Source: Vandiemenella viatica
Taxonomy: Eukaryota > Arthropoda > Insecta > Orthoptera > Morabidae
Length of the DNA: 64,000 nucleotides
Reading direction: 5' to 3'
Assembly: GCA_031002005.1 (NCBI GenBank)
Contig: JARYHS010009186.1
Coordinates: 187,514,437-187,578,436 of the forward strand
This document shows, piece after piece, positions 45,685 through 57,000 of this stretch (positions are counted from its first letter, which is position 1; every line of letters starts with the position of its first letter). Under the pieces are notes generated by a model. That model did not search any database and was not told where the DNA came from. It saw nothing but the letters and a program-made list of their open reading frames with translations. Made by a program: the position numbers and the translations under genes.

Positions 45685-46065
45685 TTAAAGCATCCACTTT
45701 TTCTTACTGTTTCGGGTACCAGCAAATATATGAAAATACAGAGCCGCCCAAACTAATATTGCGGCGCACATGCTGACTGTAGAATTATTGTTCTTCCGCT
45801 GATTTCCACTGTTTATAAATGTGTTTGTAACATACTCAGCAAAACATACAATCAGACAATTCAGGATTCCCGCTAATGAAACTTCAGGATTCTCCACGAG
45901 TCGTGTGCTCAGTATTGCAAAAAGAGAAAGAATACAAAGAAACCTTAGGGGATCTGTATTTACTAACTGGACTTCCATGTGATCGTAGTCAAAACTCGTT
46001 GCTTTATCAGCCTTTTGTGGTAGAAGAATGACATTTGTCCTCCTGGCTTTAGTTTCTACGTTCAC
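45685..46065 (-). CDS. Hypothetical hydrophobic open frame
   Basis: 126 codons. From the internal Met the peptide has two hydrophobic stretches, LRFLCILSLFAIL and onward to about AGILNCLIVCFA, and a later one in AAILVWAALYFHIF. These could be membrane helices. No family recognised and no flanking splice sites were confirmed. Could be part of a membrane protein exon or a decayed element. Confidence 0.25.
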   Translation of the reverse strand: MNVETKARRTNVILLPQKADKATSFDYDHMEVQLVNTDPLRFLCILSLFAILSTRLVENPEVSLAGILNCLIVCFAEYVTNTFINSGNQRKNNNSTVSMCAAILVWAALYFHIFAGTRNSKKKWML

Positions 46066-48285
46066 CGGTAACAGTTTCTGTAGAGCAATGAATCTTTCTA
46101 ACAGGAAGGGCAGTGATTGGACAGACGTTGGGGCGTTGACGGGTGGTGGCTGGCGACTAGACCGTGACAGAGTGGCTGCTACCGATCTCCGTCAGCCGTG
46201 CGATCCAATGTGCGGAATTAGTCGCAGGATTTTGACGCTGTGGCCAGCCGTGTAGGTCTCGGTGGAAGGCGTGACACTATCAGCTTAACGAAGAGTGTCC
46301 AGAACACGGATATTTCTTCAATGATAAAAAGTATTTCGGAACGGCTCCATCGGTTAATTCAACGTACTGTCAAATAAATACTAAGAAAGGTACTTCTACC
46401 GCCACTTTAGTACTGGCGTCTGCGCAAGAAACGCAAAGATCCTATCATTTAGGTATTACAGCCTTTACCTCTTAACACAGTGCGAATACACACCAGTTTA
46501 TTGGACAATTTGAGCTCGGTCTGCTTCTGTTGGAAAACAAAATATACTGTAAAGGATCTTCAGCTGGTCCATTGGGGGTAACTTACATCTTTCCCGCTAG
46601 CCTAATAATCATTTTGAAATAAAGTAATGATTTTTCTGTAACAGTAAATACTTTATCCTCTTTGAATGGTATAAAAATACTATAAAGTATCGGCATGGTT
46701 GAGCTTTTTAGTTTATGATATAGGATTTGTATAAATGGCTTTGTGAGAAAAGAACACCCATGCTATTCCTTTAAGGATTATAAAGCATAATCTATAAATA
46801 AATTTGCCACCAAACTGAACTAGGTGAAAACAATGGGAGTTTTCTAGCTTGAGATTGTTTTTGAACGGAAAGCAAATTTATTTTAGTTATTAAAGTAAAT
46901 ATTCAGTATCACATCCTATATATTATTTCTAAAAGGTGTTTTTTGTGACGTGCCATCTTTCTCCCTGTATACTGAACCAGAAACGATAAACAAGGTTTCA
47001 TTTCAAAGATTAAGTTCTCTTCTTTGATAAATCATTAATTAAGAAAGGAATTTTTTTTCGAAATACAACCCGAAAACGGAAAAATTATGAACAGTCAAGG
47101 TCACGGGTATGCGACAGTTCAGAGTTTAACTACCAGACTGCGCTAGCGTCGATATGGAGTGATAGCAGTACTACGTATCGACATTTTCGCACGGGGCAGG
47201 GTCGTAATACCACTAGATATTTCAGTTGACAAATAAACAATTGTTTCTGCAAAATGAGATAGTTCAGTGTAAATTATAACATAAATTACATTTTGTTTTG
47301 TGTTTTAAATTACAACGAGTGTGGATCATATATATGACTAACCTGTATAAAAGTGGTTTCTAATTGTTTCGTAAGCTGTAAGCGTTCTGCTACGTACCTA
47401 TTTCTGTTGACAAATAAACAATTAATAACAATGAGCTAATTTTTTTTCTCATCCGACTTCAAACCACTAACCTCATTATTCATCGTACATCTTTTCCGCA
47501 ATTTTCGCACAGACTACCTAGGATAGATGTAACTACTCAATTATGTTTGAAAAGTCCTGTTCTTCTTAGAAAATTTGTGAGCTCAACAAATCCGATTATT
47601 TGTTCAGGGAGTGTAAGCCTTACATGAAAAATAAAAATGTTTGATTCAGTGCGTTCGTCCTTCAGTAAAATACAGGAAGGAGTGGCATGTTGGGAACATA
47701 GTGCGGTCATTGCCACCACGGTATGTAGGCTACACATTGTGTAATGGTGTGACCTTTTGCTTCTTTTTTGACACTCCGGTGCGGTAGTGAAATGACCCTG
47801 CGATCGTTATTTCCCGTAACATGACGGGCGTCAAAACATAAACTTGCTGTGTCACGTCACTTTATGATGTGGAGAATTTTGGGTCAAGGCATAGAACACA
47901 CAAAGCTGATAAAGGTGGATAGATGACACTATGTTTTATAAAAACTGTATTCAAATACAATGCTCCATATATAGTTTCAAGCTAAGTTACGAGCTTCTAA
48001 TAGCTGCAATGAAACTGGTTATGTGCTATTATTTTATTATTCTCTGGGTACTTTAGGCTTTCGATGGATATTGTACTCAGTAGTGAATTGACTGATTGGG
48101 AATAAACAGTTTCGGGCCTCAAATTACCTTCACATTTTTAGGGACTCACCGCGACGTGGCTATGGTTGGTATGTTGCTCTAAATAATAGGCTCTGGGGCA
48201 AAGTAACTGACCGTTCCAGATCTGACACAATGACTGAATACGCCTCATTCTAGATGTTCAAGCATACTTGTGAATTATTTTTACT
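46066..48285. other. Intergenic, no gene seen
   Basis: AT-rich except a GC-richer patch at 46100-46270. No family or exon recognised. Confidence 0.4.
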
Positions 48286-48515
48286 TATGGCTCTAAGCCT
48301 TGTCGACTTTGAGGACATTAGAGACGAGACAAAGCTGGAAGCAAGGAACTGGAACGAATTCATCCATTGCCTTCTGAAGGAATGATCCTGGCATTGGCCT
48401 TGAGTGATTTGTGGAAACCGTGGATAACCCATATCTGGATGCCGGAAGGGAATTCGAACTCTCGTCCTCCCGAATGCGCGGCCAGAGCGTTACCGCTCAC
48501 CCACCACACTTCGTT
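48286..48515 (-). mobile_element. SINE family A, diverged copy
   Basis: On the minus strand: head gtggtgggtgagcggtaac, B-box region gagttcgaattccc, core and a tail near gacaaggcttagagcc. Confidence 0.75.
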
Positions 48516-49644
48516 TGGAATCCCTGTCATTAGAGTAAAATTTTCAGCGCTGAGCTCTTATGATATAATGGGCAGCAAATCATCTACTTCTGTGGGAAGC
48601 AGCACATTGGCATTCGCCCAAACCGATTCGGGTAAATCGAGATAAGCCGAAGTTTGGATCGTTGGACTGGGATTCATATGGGGTCTACTTGACAGCTATT
48701 TCAGCCACTAATCTACATGTTTCGAAATCTCAGTGCACAAACAAATAGTAATTGTGTCTCACGTTTCCACGATATGTTGATTCAGACCCCTGACCACCAG
48801 TGAATTTGTCCGAGGTTTTAAACTAACACAGCTGCAACGAAGAAATAAAAAACTGTTTATGACGCTTATGTGGGTCACAGTTAAAAATAAAACTTTTATT
48901 AAAGTTAAACAAAACTGAACAATTAAAGTTATCCTATGGAATAATCTAACATAACTCATTAAGGAAAATTTAGCACAGCAGACTTTTTGAAAAACAAGAG
49001 TTATTTCAAAATGATAAAAACAATGTTGCTTTAATTATTGTAATGACATGGTCACAAATAATCAGCAACAAAAAAGGAACATCTCTAAAACATCAGAGTT
49101 GAGGCTACTGTTTTACGATAACGTGAAAAAACGTATCAACCACTCTTGAAGTTTTGTTGTCCTCCGAAATTGTCCAACTGACCAAACTTTTAATGCCACA
49201 TATAAATAATGTGCGTAGAGTAAACTATATACCTCTCGTTACTCATATGACTGTACGTAAGTGATTAATTCTACCTATAATCTAACAACAATAACTTGAA
49301 ATGAATCTGTGTTTTAAAAATTTGTTACTCCCTGTAAGTACTGGTTCAAAACGACATACCATGACCCTTAACTTGCCCTTGATCTGCTCGAAAATTTGCA
49401 AGAATAGTTCCATGGTTCAGATGAAAAGTTAAATTGTAGGCAGAATTGAATTGATGGGATTAATGCAATAGAGAGGACCGAGGTGCATTTCGCGGTCAAT
49501 AAAAACTGTCACACGAGCGGCCCAACTTTTCTACTATGTATCATAGTCAATGACCACCATGTTTGTAAGTAGAGTGAATCTATATTATGTGCTGTGATTT
49601 ATGTAGTTATTTCAATATGAAAATAAAATTGAGTACATTTACAG
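48516..49644. other. Intergenic, no gene seen
   Basis: AT-rich, short frames only. Confidence 0.45.
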
Positions 49645-49861
49645 CCACTGAAGATGCCCCACATCACAAGGGTGGAAAAGGAATGGAACACGGAACATAA
49701 AGGAATTCTTCCATGGCCTTTTGAAGAAACCATTATGCCATGCGTCTGTAGTGATTTCGAGAATCCAAGGAAAACCGAAATCTGGATGGTTTGACGGGGG
49801 TCAGAATCCGCATCCTCCTGAATGTAAGGCCCTAGCATTACAGCTCACACACAACGCCGGT
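49645..49861 (-). mobile_element. SINE family A, old copy
   Basis: The minus strand keeps catccagatttcggttttcc and aaaaggccatggaagaattc; the head and tail are eroded. Confidence 0.65.
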
Positions 49862-49954
49862 GGCAAAACGCGTTTGGTGAATAAACATTAATCAAAACAA
49901 TTGTCAATAGACAGTGTTTAATTTAAAAACATTTGTTAATATTAATATAATTTC

Positions 49955-50125
49955 AGCAAGCGTCCTGGTGGTTCAGTGGTTAAGGCTTCTGATTGGAGAT
50001 GGAAAGGTCGTACCCTGTCTCGGCGTGGATTTTCATAAGCCCTTAACCTGCCCTCCACCTCCTCCACAGTTTGCCGTGTAATGTGAAGTACACCAGAACG
50101 CTTCCGTGGTTGGGATTCCACGTTA
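49955..50125 (+). mobile_element. SINE family C, interrupted by Harbinger
   Basis: The head (gtcctggtggttcagtggtt) and body (gtgtaatgtgaagtacacca, then gattccacgtta) are clear. The match stops at ttA 50125 and resumes after 51281 with TTAAACT, as expected for insertion of the 50126-51281 element. Confidence 0.8.
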
Positions 50126-51281
50126 AGGCTCCTCTTCACAATCGCCCATGATAGGAGATAAAAAAAGTGGCCATCATCGTCGCAATCATGGGTTGCTGTC
50201 TACACAATCGTGATGCCTCCTCTTCACAATCGCCCATTAAAAAAGTGGCCATAATTGTCGAGATCATGAGTTGCAGTATGTGAATTTTCATTTACTGTCT
50301 GTTGTCTTTTGAAAATGGACGTCAAAGTGATAGCGTCTTGTGGTGATCACGGATTGATAATTTCCTCTATGTTACACAAGCATAATTTTATAGATTCCTT
50401 GAGGTTTTGTTTGTTGTGTTGGTTGCTAAGAGAGATATGGCTGAGTCGTGATACTGAATTCAATCATCGCAAATTCCATTTACGAACCGTGCAACCTCAG
50501 AAGGAAGTCAGATATAAATGTTATATGTGTAGTTTCGTCTGGTGTTGGAGGAACATTGTAAAATAATTAATTTACTGAATAAAAGTTATGATTAGTACAA
50601 AGAAAGGCTTACGAATCTTTCATTAATCAGATAATTTCTATGACGTATTTAAAAAAGAAGAAAAGGCGACAGTATAACTAAGGAAGAGATGACCATAATC
50701 TTCCGGAAATAACTGGAAAACATTGAATAAGTACCAGGCAGAAACGAGGTACAAAGATAAATTACACAGGCTGCTGATATCTATTTGCTTAGTACGTATA
50801 ACCATTATCGGAATGAGCATAAAAATAAAATCAAATAAATCATGTAAAATATTGTACTGGGTGTTAGGCAGCTCTTGCCTGCGACTTCGTTTCCGCTTCT
50901 TCGTCCATAAACATATTTTTTTTCCCCCCAGACAAACCATGAATAAACAACGAGCCGAACTTTTAGCAGAGCCATCATCAGAATTTGATAACTTCGATCA
51001 CATGTCATCAAGTGACTTTGAATACCTAGTGCAAAAAATATCTCCATCGGTTGCGAAAAAAGTCATATTTTGGACCTCTGCCGTGCGACTGAATGATGGG
51101 CGATTGTGTGGATACGCGCACTATCATCGGCACGCAGTCCTTTTGATGTACGGAAAACTAACCGATCGCTCACGATTACTCACCATTATAGGCGATGATG
51201 GGCACTCACAGACGATTATGCCCTCTACACTATCGTGCGTGCCTACAGTCGTCCATCATTGGCGAATGTGAAGAGGAGCCT
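50126..51281. mobile_element. PIF/Harbinger-type DNA transposon remnant
   Basis: The left end AGGCTCCTCTTCACAATCGCC and the right end (reverse complement AGGCTCCTCTTCACATTCGCC) are inverted repeats. TTA flanks both sides (50123-50125, 51282-51284), the 3-bp duplication typical of PIF/Harbinger. About 85 bp of the left end are duplicated in tandem (second copy from about 50213). A transposase N-terminal fragment lies inside (50939-51061). 1156 bp, non-autonomous. Confidence 0.82.
50939..51061 (+). pseudogene. Harbinger transposase N-terminal fragment
   Basis: The 41 codons from the Met include FDNFDHMSSSDFEYLVQK and ISPSVAKK. This is the start of the ALP1-like/Harbinger nuclease family, normally followed by a DDE domain that is missing here. 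A T/C tract ending ccccccag just upstream looks like a splice acceptor, so the intact gene probably had introns. Confidence 0.7.
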
Positions 51282-51299
51282 TTAAACTTATATCCCCTC

Positions 51300-51839
51300 A
51301 AGGGCTAACAACGCAAGCAACAAAGCAAGTTCAATCAAAACTTATGCTTCAAATGGTCCTAGTCGACTCAAAAGAACATATACAGGTATGTGTATATATA
51401 TTTATTGTCAGCTCAAGATTAAATAGGCATGAGTGTAATTAAGGAATTAAACTAACAAGGCCTTAGGAAGAGAAGAAATGTAAGTCAAACTGCTTGGTAA
51501 CAATAAACTTCTGTGAAGTTTCACTACATTAACAGATATAAAATGCTAATATATTGTAAGGGCCACCTCGCGCTTTTCTCTTATCTTTTGAAACACTTTG
51601 AACATGAGTCGTTCGGACTGTATTTCTTTTCCGGCCACAGGTCAAAATCATCACACTTCTCTTTATGTGAAAAGTTACCTTCAGGCCATTGCTTGTATAT
51701 GAACGAAGATCTCACAGACCAGTACTACATTTTTTTGGAGAAGAAAAAAAGGGAAAATTAGATCTATTTGCTTTGGTAGCACGTGGAAACAATCACTTAG
51801 ATGTGACAATTAAATTTTTCCCGGCGTATGGCTTACAAG
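51300..51839. other. Spacer with SINE C remainder
   Basis: Family C sequence continues for only a short distance past the Harbinger element. The rest is AT-rich with nothing recognised. Confidence 0.4.
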
Positions 51840-52150
51840 AATTCTTCTCTGGTATTCTGACGGACACTTTCTTCTTTCCACAACGTTTCGGCAGCGACAT
51901 CCGCTGCCTTCTTCAGGTGAGTTGTCATAGCGAAGTTACCATTGCGACAACACAGCATCGACTGTGAATGCCTCGAAATCCTGACTCCTATAAGTACCCA
52001 GCGGCTGGCCACTGGAAAGAAGAAATTATCCGGCAGAGTACCCGTTAAGAATCCTTCGATGTGTAATTCCTTATGATACGTAAAATCAATAATACCAACT
52101 TTCACACCTTCCACATTAGAACCTTCCAAGTTTTCCGGTATTAACTTCAA
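51840..52150 (-). repeat. Repeat fragment with a hammerhead-like core
   Basis: A minus-strand frame reads HLKKAADVAAETLWKEESVR, a phrase I associate with dispersed insect repeats, so this is probably non-coding repeat read through. On the minus strand ctgaaga, one extra A, a six-base stem (ggcagc/gctgcc, 51890-51908) and gaaac are in the order of a hammerhead ribozyme core. The extra A and unproven stems I and III make activity doubtful. Confidence 0.45.
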
Positions 52151-52352
52151 ACACCTAACAACCTGTGCTAGTTACCAAATTTTAATTTAATTTGCAGAGA
52201 TTATTGTTTATTGCTACATTTGTACACATTTTCTAAAAGATCATACTCCACCATACACCTTCGCGCAAAATCTATATTGATCTCTCAGTGTTGTTTCTAA
52301 ATTTCAAGAAGAAATTCTTTCAAAGAATAAAGTTTCCCTTTCTTATGCCCTT

Positions 52353-52606
52353 ACCGAGCGTGGTGGGTGAGCGGTTATTGGTCTGGTCTCGCATTCGGGA
52401 GGACGCCGGTTCGAATCCCCGTCCGGGCATCCAGATTTGGGTTTTCCATGGTTTCCCCAGATCACTCCAGACGAATGCAGGGATGCTTCCTTCAAAAGGC
52501 CATGGCCGAATTCTTTCCCTCAGTCCCTCTTGTCCTCAGTCCCATCCCGCCTCTAATGACAGCAAAGTCGACGAGGCGTAAAGCCACAAGTAAAAAAAAA
52601 AAAAAA
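52353..52606 (+). mobile_element. SINE family A
   Basis: The head accgagcgtggtgggtgag, B box ggttcgaatccccgtcc, core, tail gtcgacgaggcgtaaagcc and a 14-base poly-A are all present. The flanks tcttatgccctt and tcttactccctt look like a duplication with two changes. Confidence 0.9.
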
Positions 52607-53734
52607 TCTTACTCCCTTAAAGTTGCCACATTATACAAATAAATCTTATTTCGCGTATAACCTTCCACCGAGGTAGCGTGTCAGTTTGATCTGGTATCGA
52701 ACTTATGACCTGCTGCTAGATAGAGTGAGCTGCACCGTGTGGACACGTCCGCCCCAGAGAGGGGCAAGTGTAAGATTACAAACTCCCGCATCAACTACAC
52801 GACGCAGGCGGACCATGTCTTCTAACGGAACTTCCAGGCTCCTCAGGGACACAAGTTCCAAACATGCTAAGGCGTTCTCTGCCTGCGGTGATACGAATTA
52901 GCAGGGTCGTCGATTCAGTAAAGAACTGTACCTTTCTGAGATGATCCAACCTTTTTTTTTTTTTTGCCTATTGCTCGTTACATTTTAGGCAACCATTTTG
53001 ACGCTAAAGAGACCTTACCTGCAATTTTCATGACCAAAAGTGATAGAGATAATGTAATAAGACCTTTAACAAAACCTTTGTTTACATTCTTTACTGGTGA
53101 AGCATGATCCTTGGTTATTAAAGTTAAAACAGCAATATCTAGCACTTCAAGATTCAGTGTTGAAATGTAAATCCGGCTACTTGGTGCTGCTTATTTATTA
53201 ATTGCGGCATATTTTAGAGATGAGATTAGATTTATTTTCAAAAGGGAGTAAAACAGATGAGCCAGACTTTACTTGTATGGAAATATAAACTTCCATTTAC
53301 TATGAATAAACTTACATTTTATGATGGAAAACCAATTAGATTTAGGGTATGAGCAATGAGATTATCAGATGTCTTGATCTAATAAATGTATTATCTTATA
53401 AGTACAATTTCCTTGCCCGAAGAGCATCATCTTTGCAGTCATATTTGTAGTAGGTTGCCAGTTTTAGTCCAAATTCGGTTTCGTATAACCTGAAACACAA
53501 TACGTATCTTTCTAAGACTTCGTATTTGCCTCCCATCTCTCAATAATGATTTAGTCGGCTTTTAACAGTAAAAAGTGTCAACACAGCCGTTCTTACAATA
53601 TTAATTATCACTTTACCACAGGCAGTATGTGGTATCTTACAGAGCGATTCATCTTTAGTTCTCACAACACGAAAACTTCTCTGTAAGTCATCATGTTACA
53701 AGATTATCACAACTGAGATCGTTTACAGACGGAG
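52607..53734. other. Intergenic, no gene seen
   Basis: A plus-strand frame (52686-52901) is open but unsupported. Otherwise AT-rich. Confidence 0.4.
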
Positions 53735-53967
53735 GACTTTTTTTTTAACTGCTTAACGTCTCTTAACAGCGAGGTCTTTAGAGACGGGAAAGGATGGGGG
53801 ACAAGGAATGGTATGGAATTCGGCCATGGCCTTTTGAAGGAAGCATCCCGGCATTTGCCTGGAGTGATTTGGGGAACCCAAATTTGGATGCCCGGACAGG
53901 GATTCGAACCGACTTCCTCCCGAATGCGAGGCCAGAACGCTAACCGTTACACCACCAATCTCGGTAC
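53735..53967 (-). mobile_element. SINE family A
   Basis: Minus strand: accgagattggtggtgtaac head, ggttcgaatccctgtccgg, the core with an internal short deletion (about 20 bases near the tttccatggtt segment), and a shortened tail. Confidence 0.82.
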
Positions 53968-54235
53968 TAAGTAATTAATAACCTGCTGATACTCATCACG
54001 TTTATAGGACAAATTATAGAGATATTGGCTGTTCATTGATGATGTAGCGCCGGTCAAGGAGCGACCACATAGTCTGCAAACGTTACCTATTTGAAGTGTG
54101 CAGAAGAATGGTTTTCGCCGGCAAAGGAAGTGAAGACGCTATTGAAGGCCCTTGGTCACCGCAGTATTCTGTCAAGGACAACCAGGTGTTCTCTATCGTC
54201 GCCTCGTACGGTTGTGTCAATACCATCTTTTTGCT

Positions 54236-54415
54236 ACCGAGCCCGGTCGGTGAACGGTAGCGCCTGGGCTTGACATTCGGGAGGACGCGTGTTCGAATCA
54301 TCGTGGGAGCATCCAGATTTCGGATTTACACGGTCCCCAAAATCACGGCAGACCATGGCCGAATTTCTTTCCGTTCCTTGTCTCCAGTCCTCTCCCTCCT
54401 CTAATGATACGTATG
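54236..54415 (+). mobile_element. SINE family A, shortened copy
   Basis: Head accgagcccggtcggtgaac, B box gttcgaatcat, then a core with internal gaps and loss of the final tail. Confidence 0.78.
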
Positions 54416-56387
54416 ATGTTTCGGCTACCTGCGTGTTACTCAAAGTTATTTTTCCTTTTCAGGAGCATAATTTTTGAAACACGTACAAAGCTATCGTACG
54501 TTCCTTACAGCGCCTGTTGTTAAGTATCCATCCGTGGGTTAATCTGAAATGCTTGTCTATTTTATTAGGCTGAATACTGGATACACATCACTCAGACGGC
54601 ACTCGGAATGAATTTTCCCAACAGATAGAACGTGTTTCGGGAATGGAAGTGTACTCCGGTTGTAGAAAAGGCAAAATAATAAAAATGGAGGAATTCATAA
54701 AAAATTGTTTATCTCTATATTTACTGTTTACAGTGCAAGGAATTGGATTGTCATAGATATATGTTAAAACAAGGTATCATTTAACCATAATATGGCATGA
54801 TGTATTACTCAGCATTTTTATCAAATAATTTATTTATTATTTTCACGCCACACCATCTAACATATAAATATAAAATCGAATGAATAAAATAATGAAAAAA
54901 TGTCAGGCTGCCTAAATAATAAATAAAAATTAGTTTTCCCATATTAGTAGAGGAATATGTATATAAATTTGAGTGTAACATGAGTGTTAAATATATCATG
55001 AATGATGACTGCAAATGCAGTTAATTTTTCGATTGTTTATTTTTCGAAGTTGTTTCACTTCATTCCCAGAAACATTTCTTTTTATAATGGAAGGAAATGC
55101 GCTTGATAAATAAACAAAAAATCAATTGTATTGGCACTCATTATTGATTACATATTTATAATTAAACGTCCAATTATGAGTGTAAAATATGATCGAAAAG
55201 TTTGCTTTCATGATGGTTACATACATGCATTTCTTCAAATTATACTTTACAGTAGTAATGAAAACTTTCCATCCATTGAAATTAAGAAACCAAGGCTTCA
55301 AACATAACATTAACTTTGAGTTTTTTTTTTTTTTAATGTTGTTGCCCACCTCTAGCAGACTTACCTAATTATTAACTTCAATTAAAATTTCTCAATTCTA
55401 TCAGAGCTTTTTAGGTAATTGCTTCAAGAAGTAAAGAAATATAAATACTAAAATCTCACAAGGACAACTGAAAACAATAGCGATGATGAAAGAATTTGAC
55501 TCAGATGTTTATTACTCGAGATAGAGTGTCTAAAAAATGTAAAGAACAGGAAGCTTTGGTACTAGTTATAATGCATGAATTTTTTTAAAACAAATGTTCG
55601 CACTATGAAGTTAATCACGTTTCAAGTAACTTGTTTGTCGAGTCTAAAAATAATCCTCAGGCTTAGCATTGCGTAAATGGAGTAGAGGCGAGTTTGCAGT
55701 GTTCTCTGTGCGAGTACATTTCAAAGAGAGGCATTTCGGTAAGGCTATTTGGTGTTCCGGCAAGCGGTAATCAGTGTGTGCCGTAACGAGAGGAAGTAAG
55801 CCTTAGCGCCGTTTGTTTGTAGTGTGTAATGGGTGCTGAGCTCCGCACTGTCTGCAGTTTCATTATGTAGCGCCTCGTTACTCTCTACCACACCAAACAC
55901 CGGCTGGATAATCACGTACCCAGCCCTTAACGAAGTCTCTTTAAACGGAAACATTTTCACCTTTCTATTACGACTAGTTTCAATACTAAAAAGCATTATA
56001 GTTTGGAAAATTTTCGTTTGAACTTCAGCAATGTGGTTTATGCATTACCCAGACACATCTTCCTTATTTTCAGCATGATGACTAAGTGGCTGGCTAAGTA
56101 TTACAGTTTCTGAGTCGAAAATTGAGCCATAAATATCAAAATTATACTAAACATCAAATACAGCTTTCGATTTTATGGCCTTAAATTGTCAAATTTAGTT
56201 TTTGACTGTGTTTCAGAACCAAATTTTTCATTGCCTTGAGTTTCATAAACTACCATATATCCATGTCATTCTCCGTATTAGATTCATATAGTAAAAAGTC
56301 TTATCATTCTAAGGTGTGGCAGTAATATATTGTTGAAGACTTGAAATGTAAATACCTGGCATAACATTTGTTAAAAAAAAATCATTT
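54416..56387. other. Intergenic, no gene seen
   Basis: Long AT-rich stretch with poly-T runs (for example 55319-55336). Short frames only. Confidence 0.45.
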
Positions 56388-57000
56388 GGGGAGGACACAT
56401 TGGACAGGTGGTAGGCTAAGGTTTCAAAATCATTCGCTTATTGGAGAGAGAGAGATGAGGGGACGTACCAGAGAAGTGGGTAAAAAAAACTTTGGTCAGC
56501 TCATTGCTCGAAGTTGGTGGTTTTATGGGACCCAAATACAGGAATTGGAGGAGGTGCAAAGAAGGGTCACTATATTTATCTCTGGAAAATACTGCAGAAC
56601 ACAATCAGTAACTGATACGATATAGGATTTATTGAAAGATGGGAGGAGCGTGAAGAGAGTTATGGGAGTGTACAAGGCGCACGGTTATATTAGTGATGAC
56701 GCGTGGAAGGATATTCGTGGAAGAATTGAGAATCGTGCATGGAAGGGAAAAGTTGATCATGTCCACAAGCGGGCACTCGATTTCAAGGATAAGATTGTTG
56801 TAAAATTTTCTTTCGTTGGTAAGGGGGTAAGGGATTGGAGTAAACTACTACGAAAAATGATGAATAATTTACCAAAAACGCTGAAGAAATTTGGAACTAA
56901 AATTCGGAGACGGCATCGGTAATCGGGTACAGGATGTGTAGGGAAACTACCACCAAAGCGTGCGCTCCATCGGAATTCAATTAAAATTAATTTAAGGAAT
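56388..57000 (+). mobile_element. CR1-like LINE C-terminus and 3' end
   Basis: Reads IQELEEVQRRVTIF, then after a stop LLKDGRSVKRVMGVYK and finally FVGKGVRDWSKL and LKKFGTKIRR. The order QRR, SVTD, R.W..L, LKKF is that of CR1-type LINE protein tails. The 3' part (gatgtgtagggaaactacca, gcgctccatcgg) recurs at 29277-29450. Confidence 0.75.
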
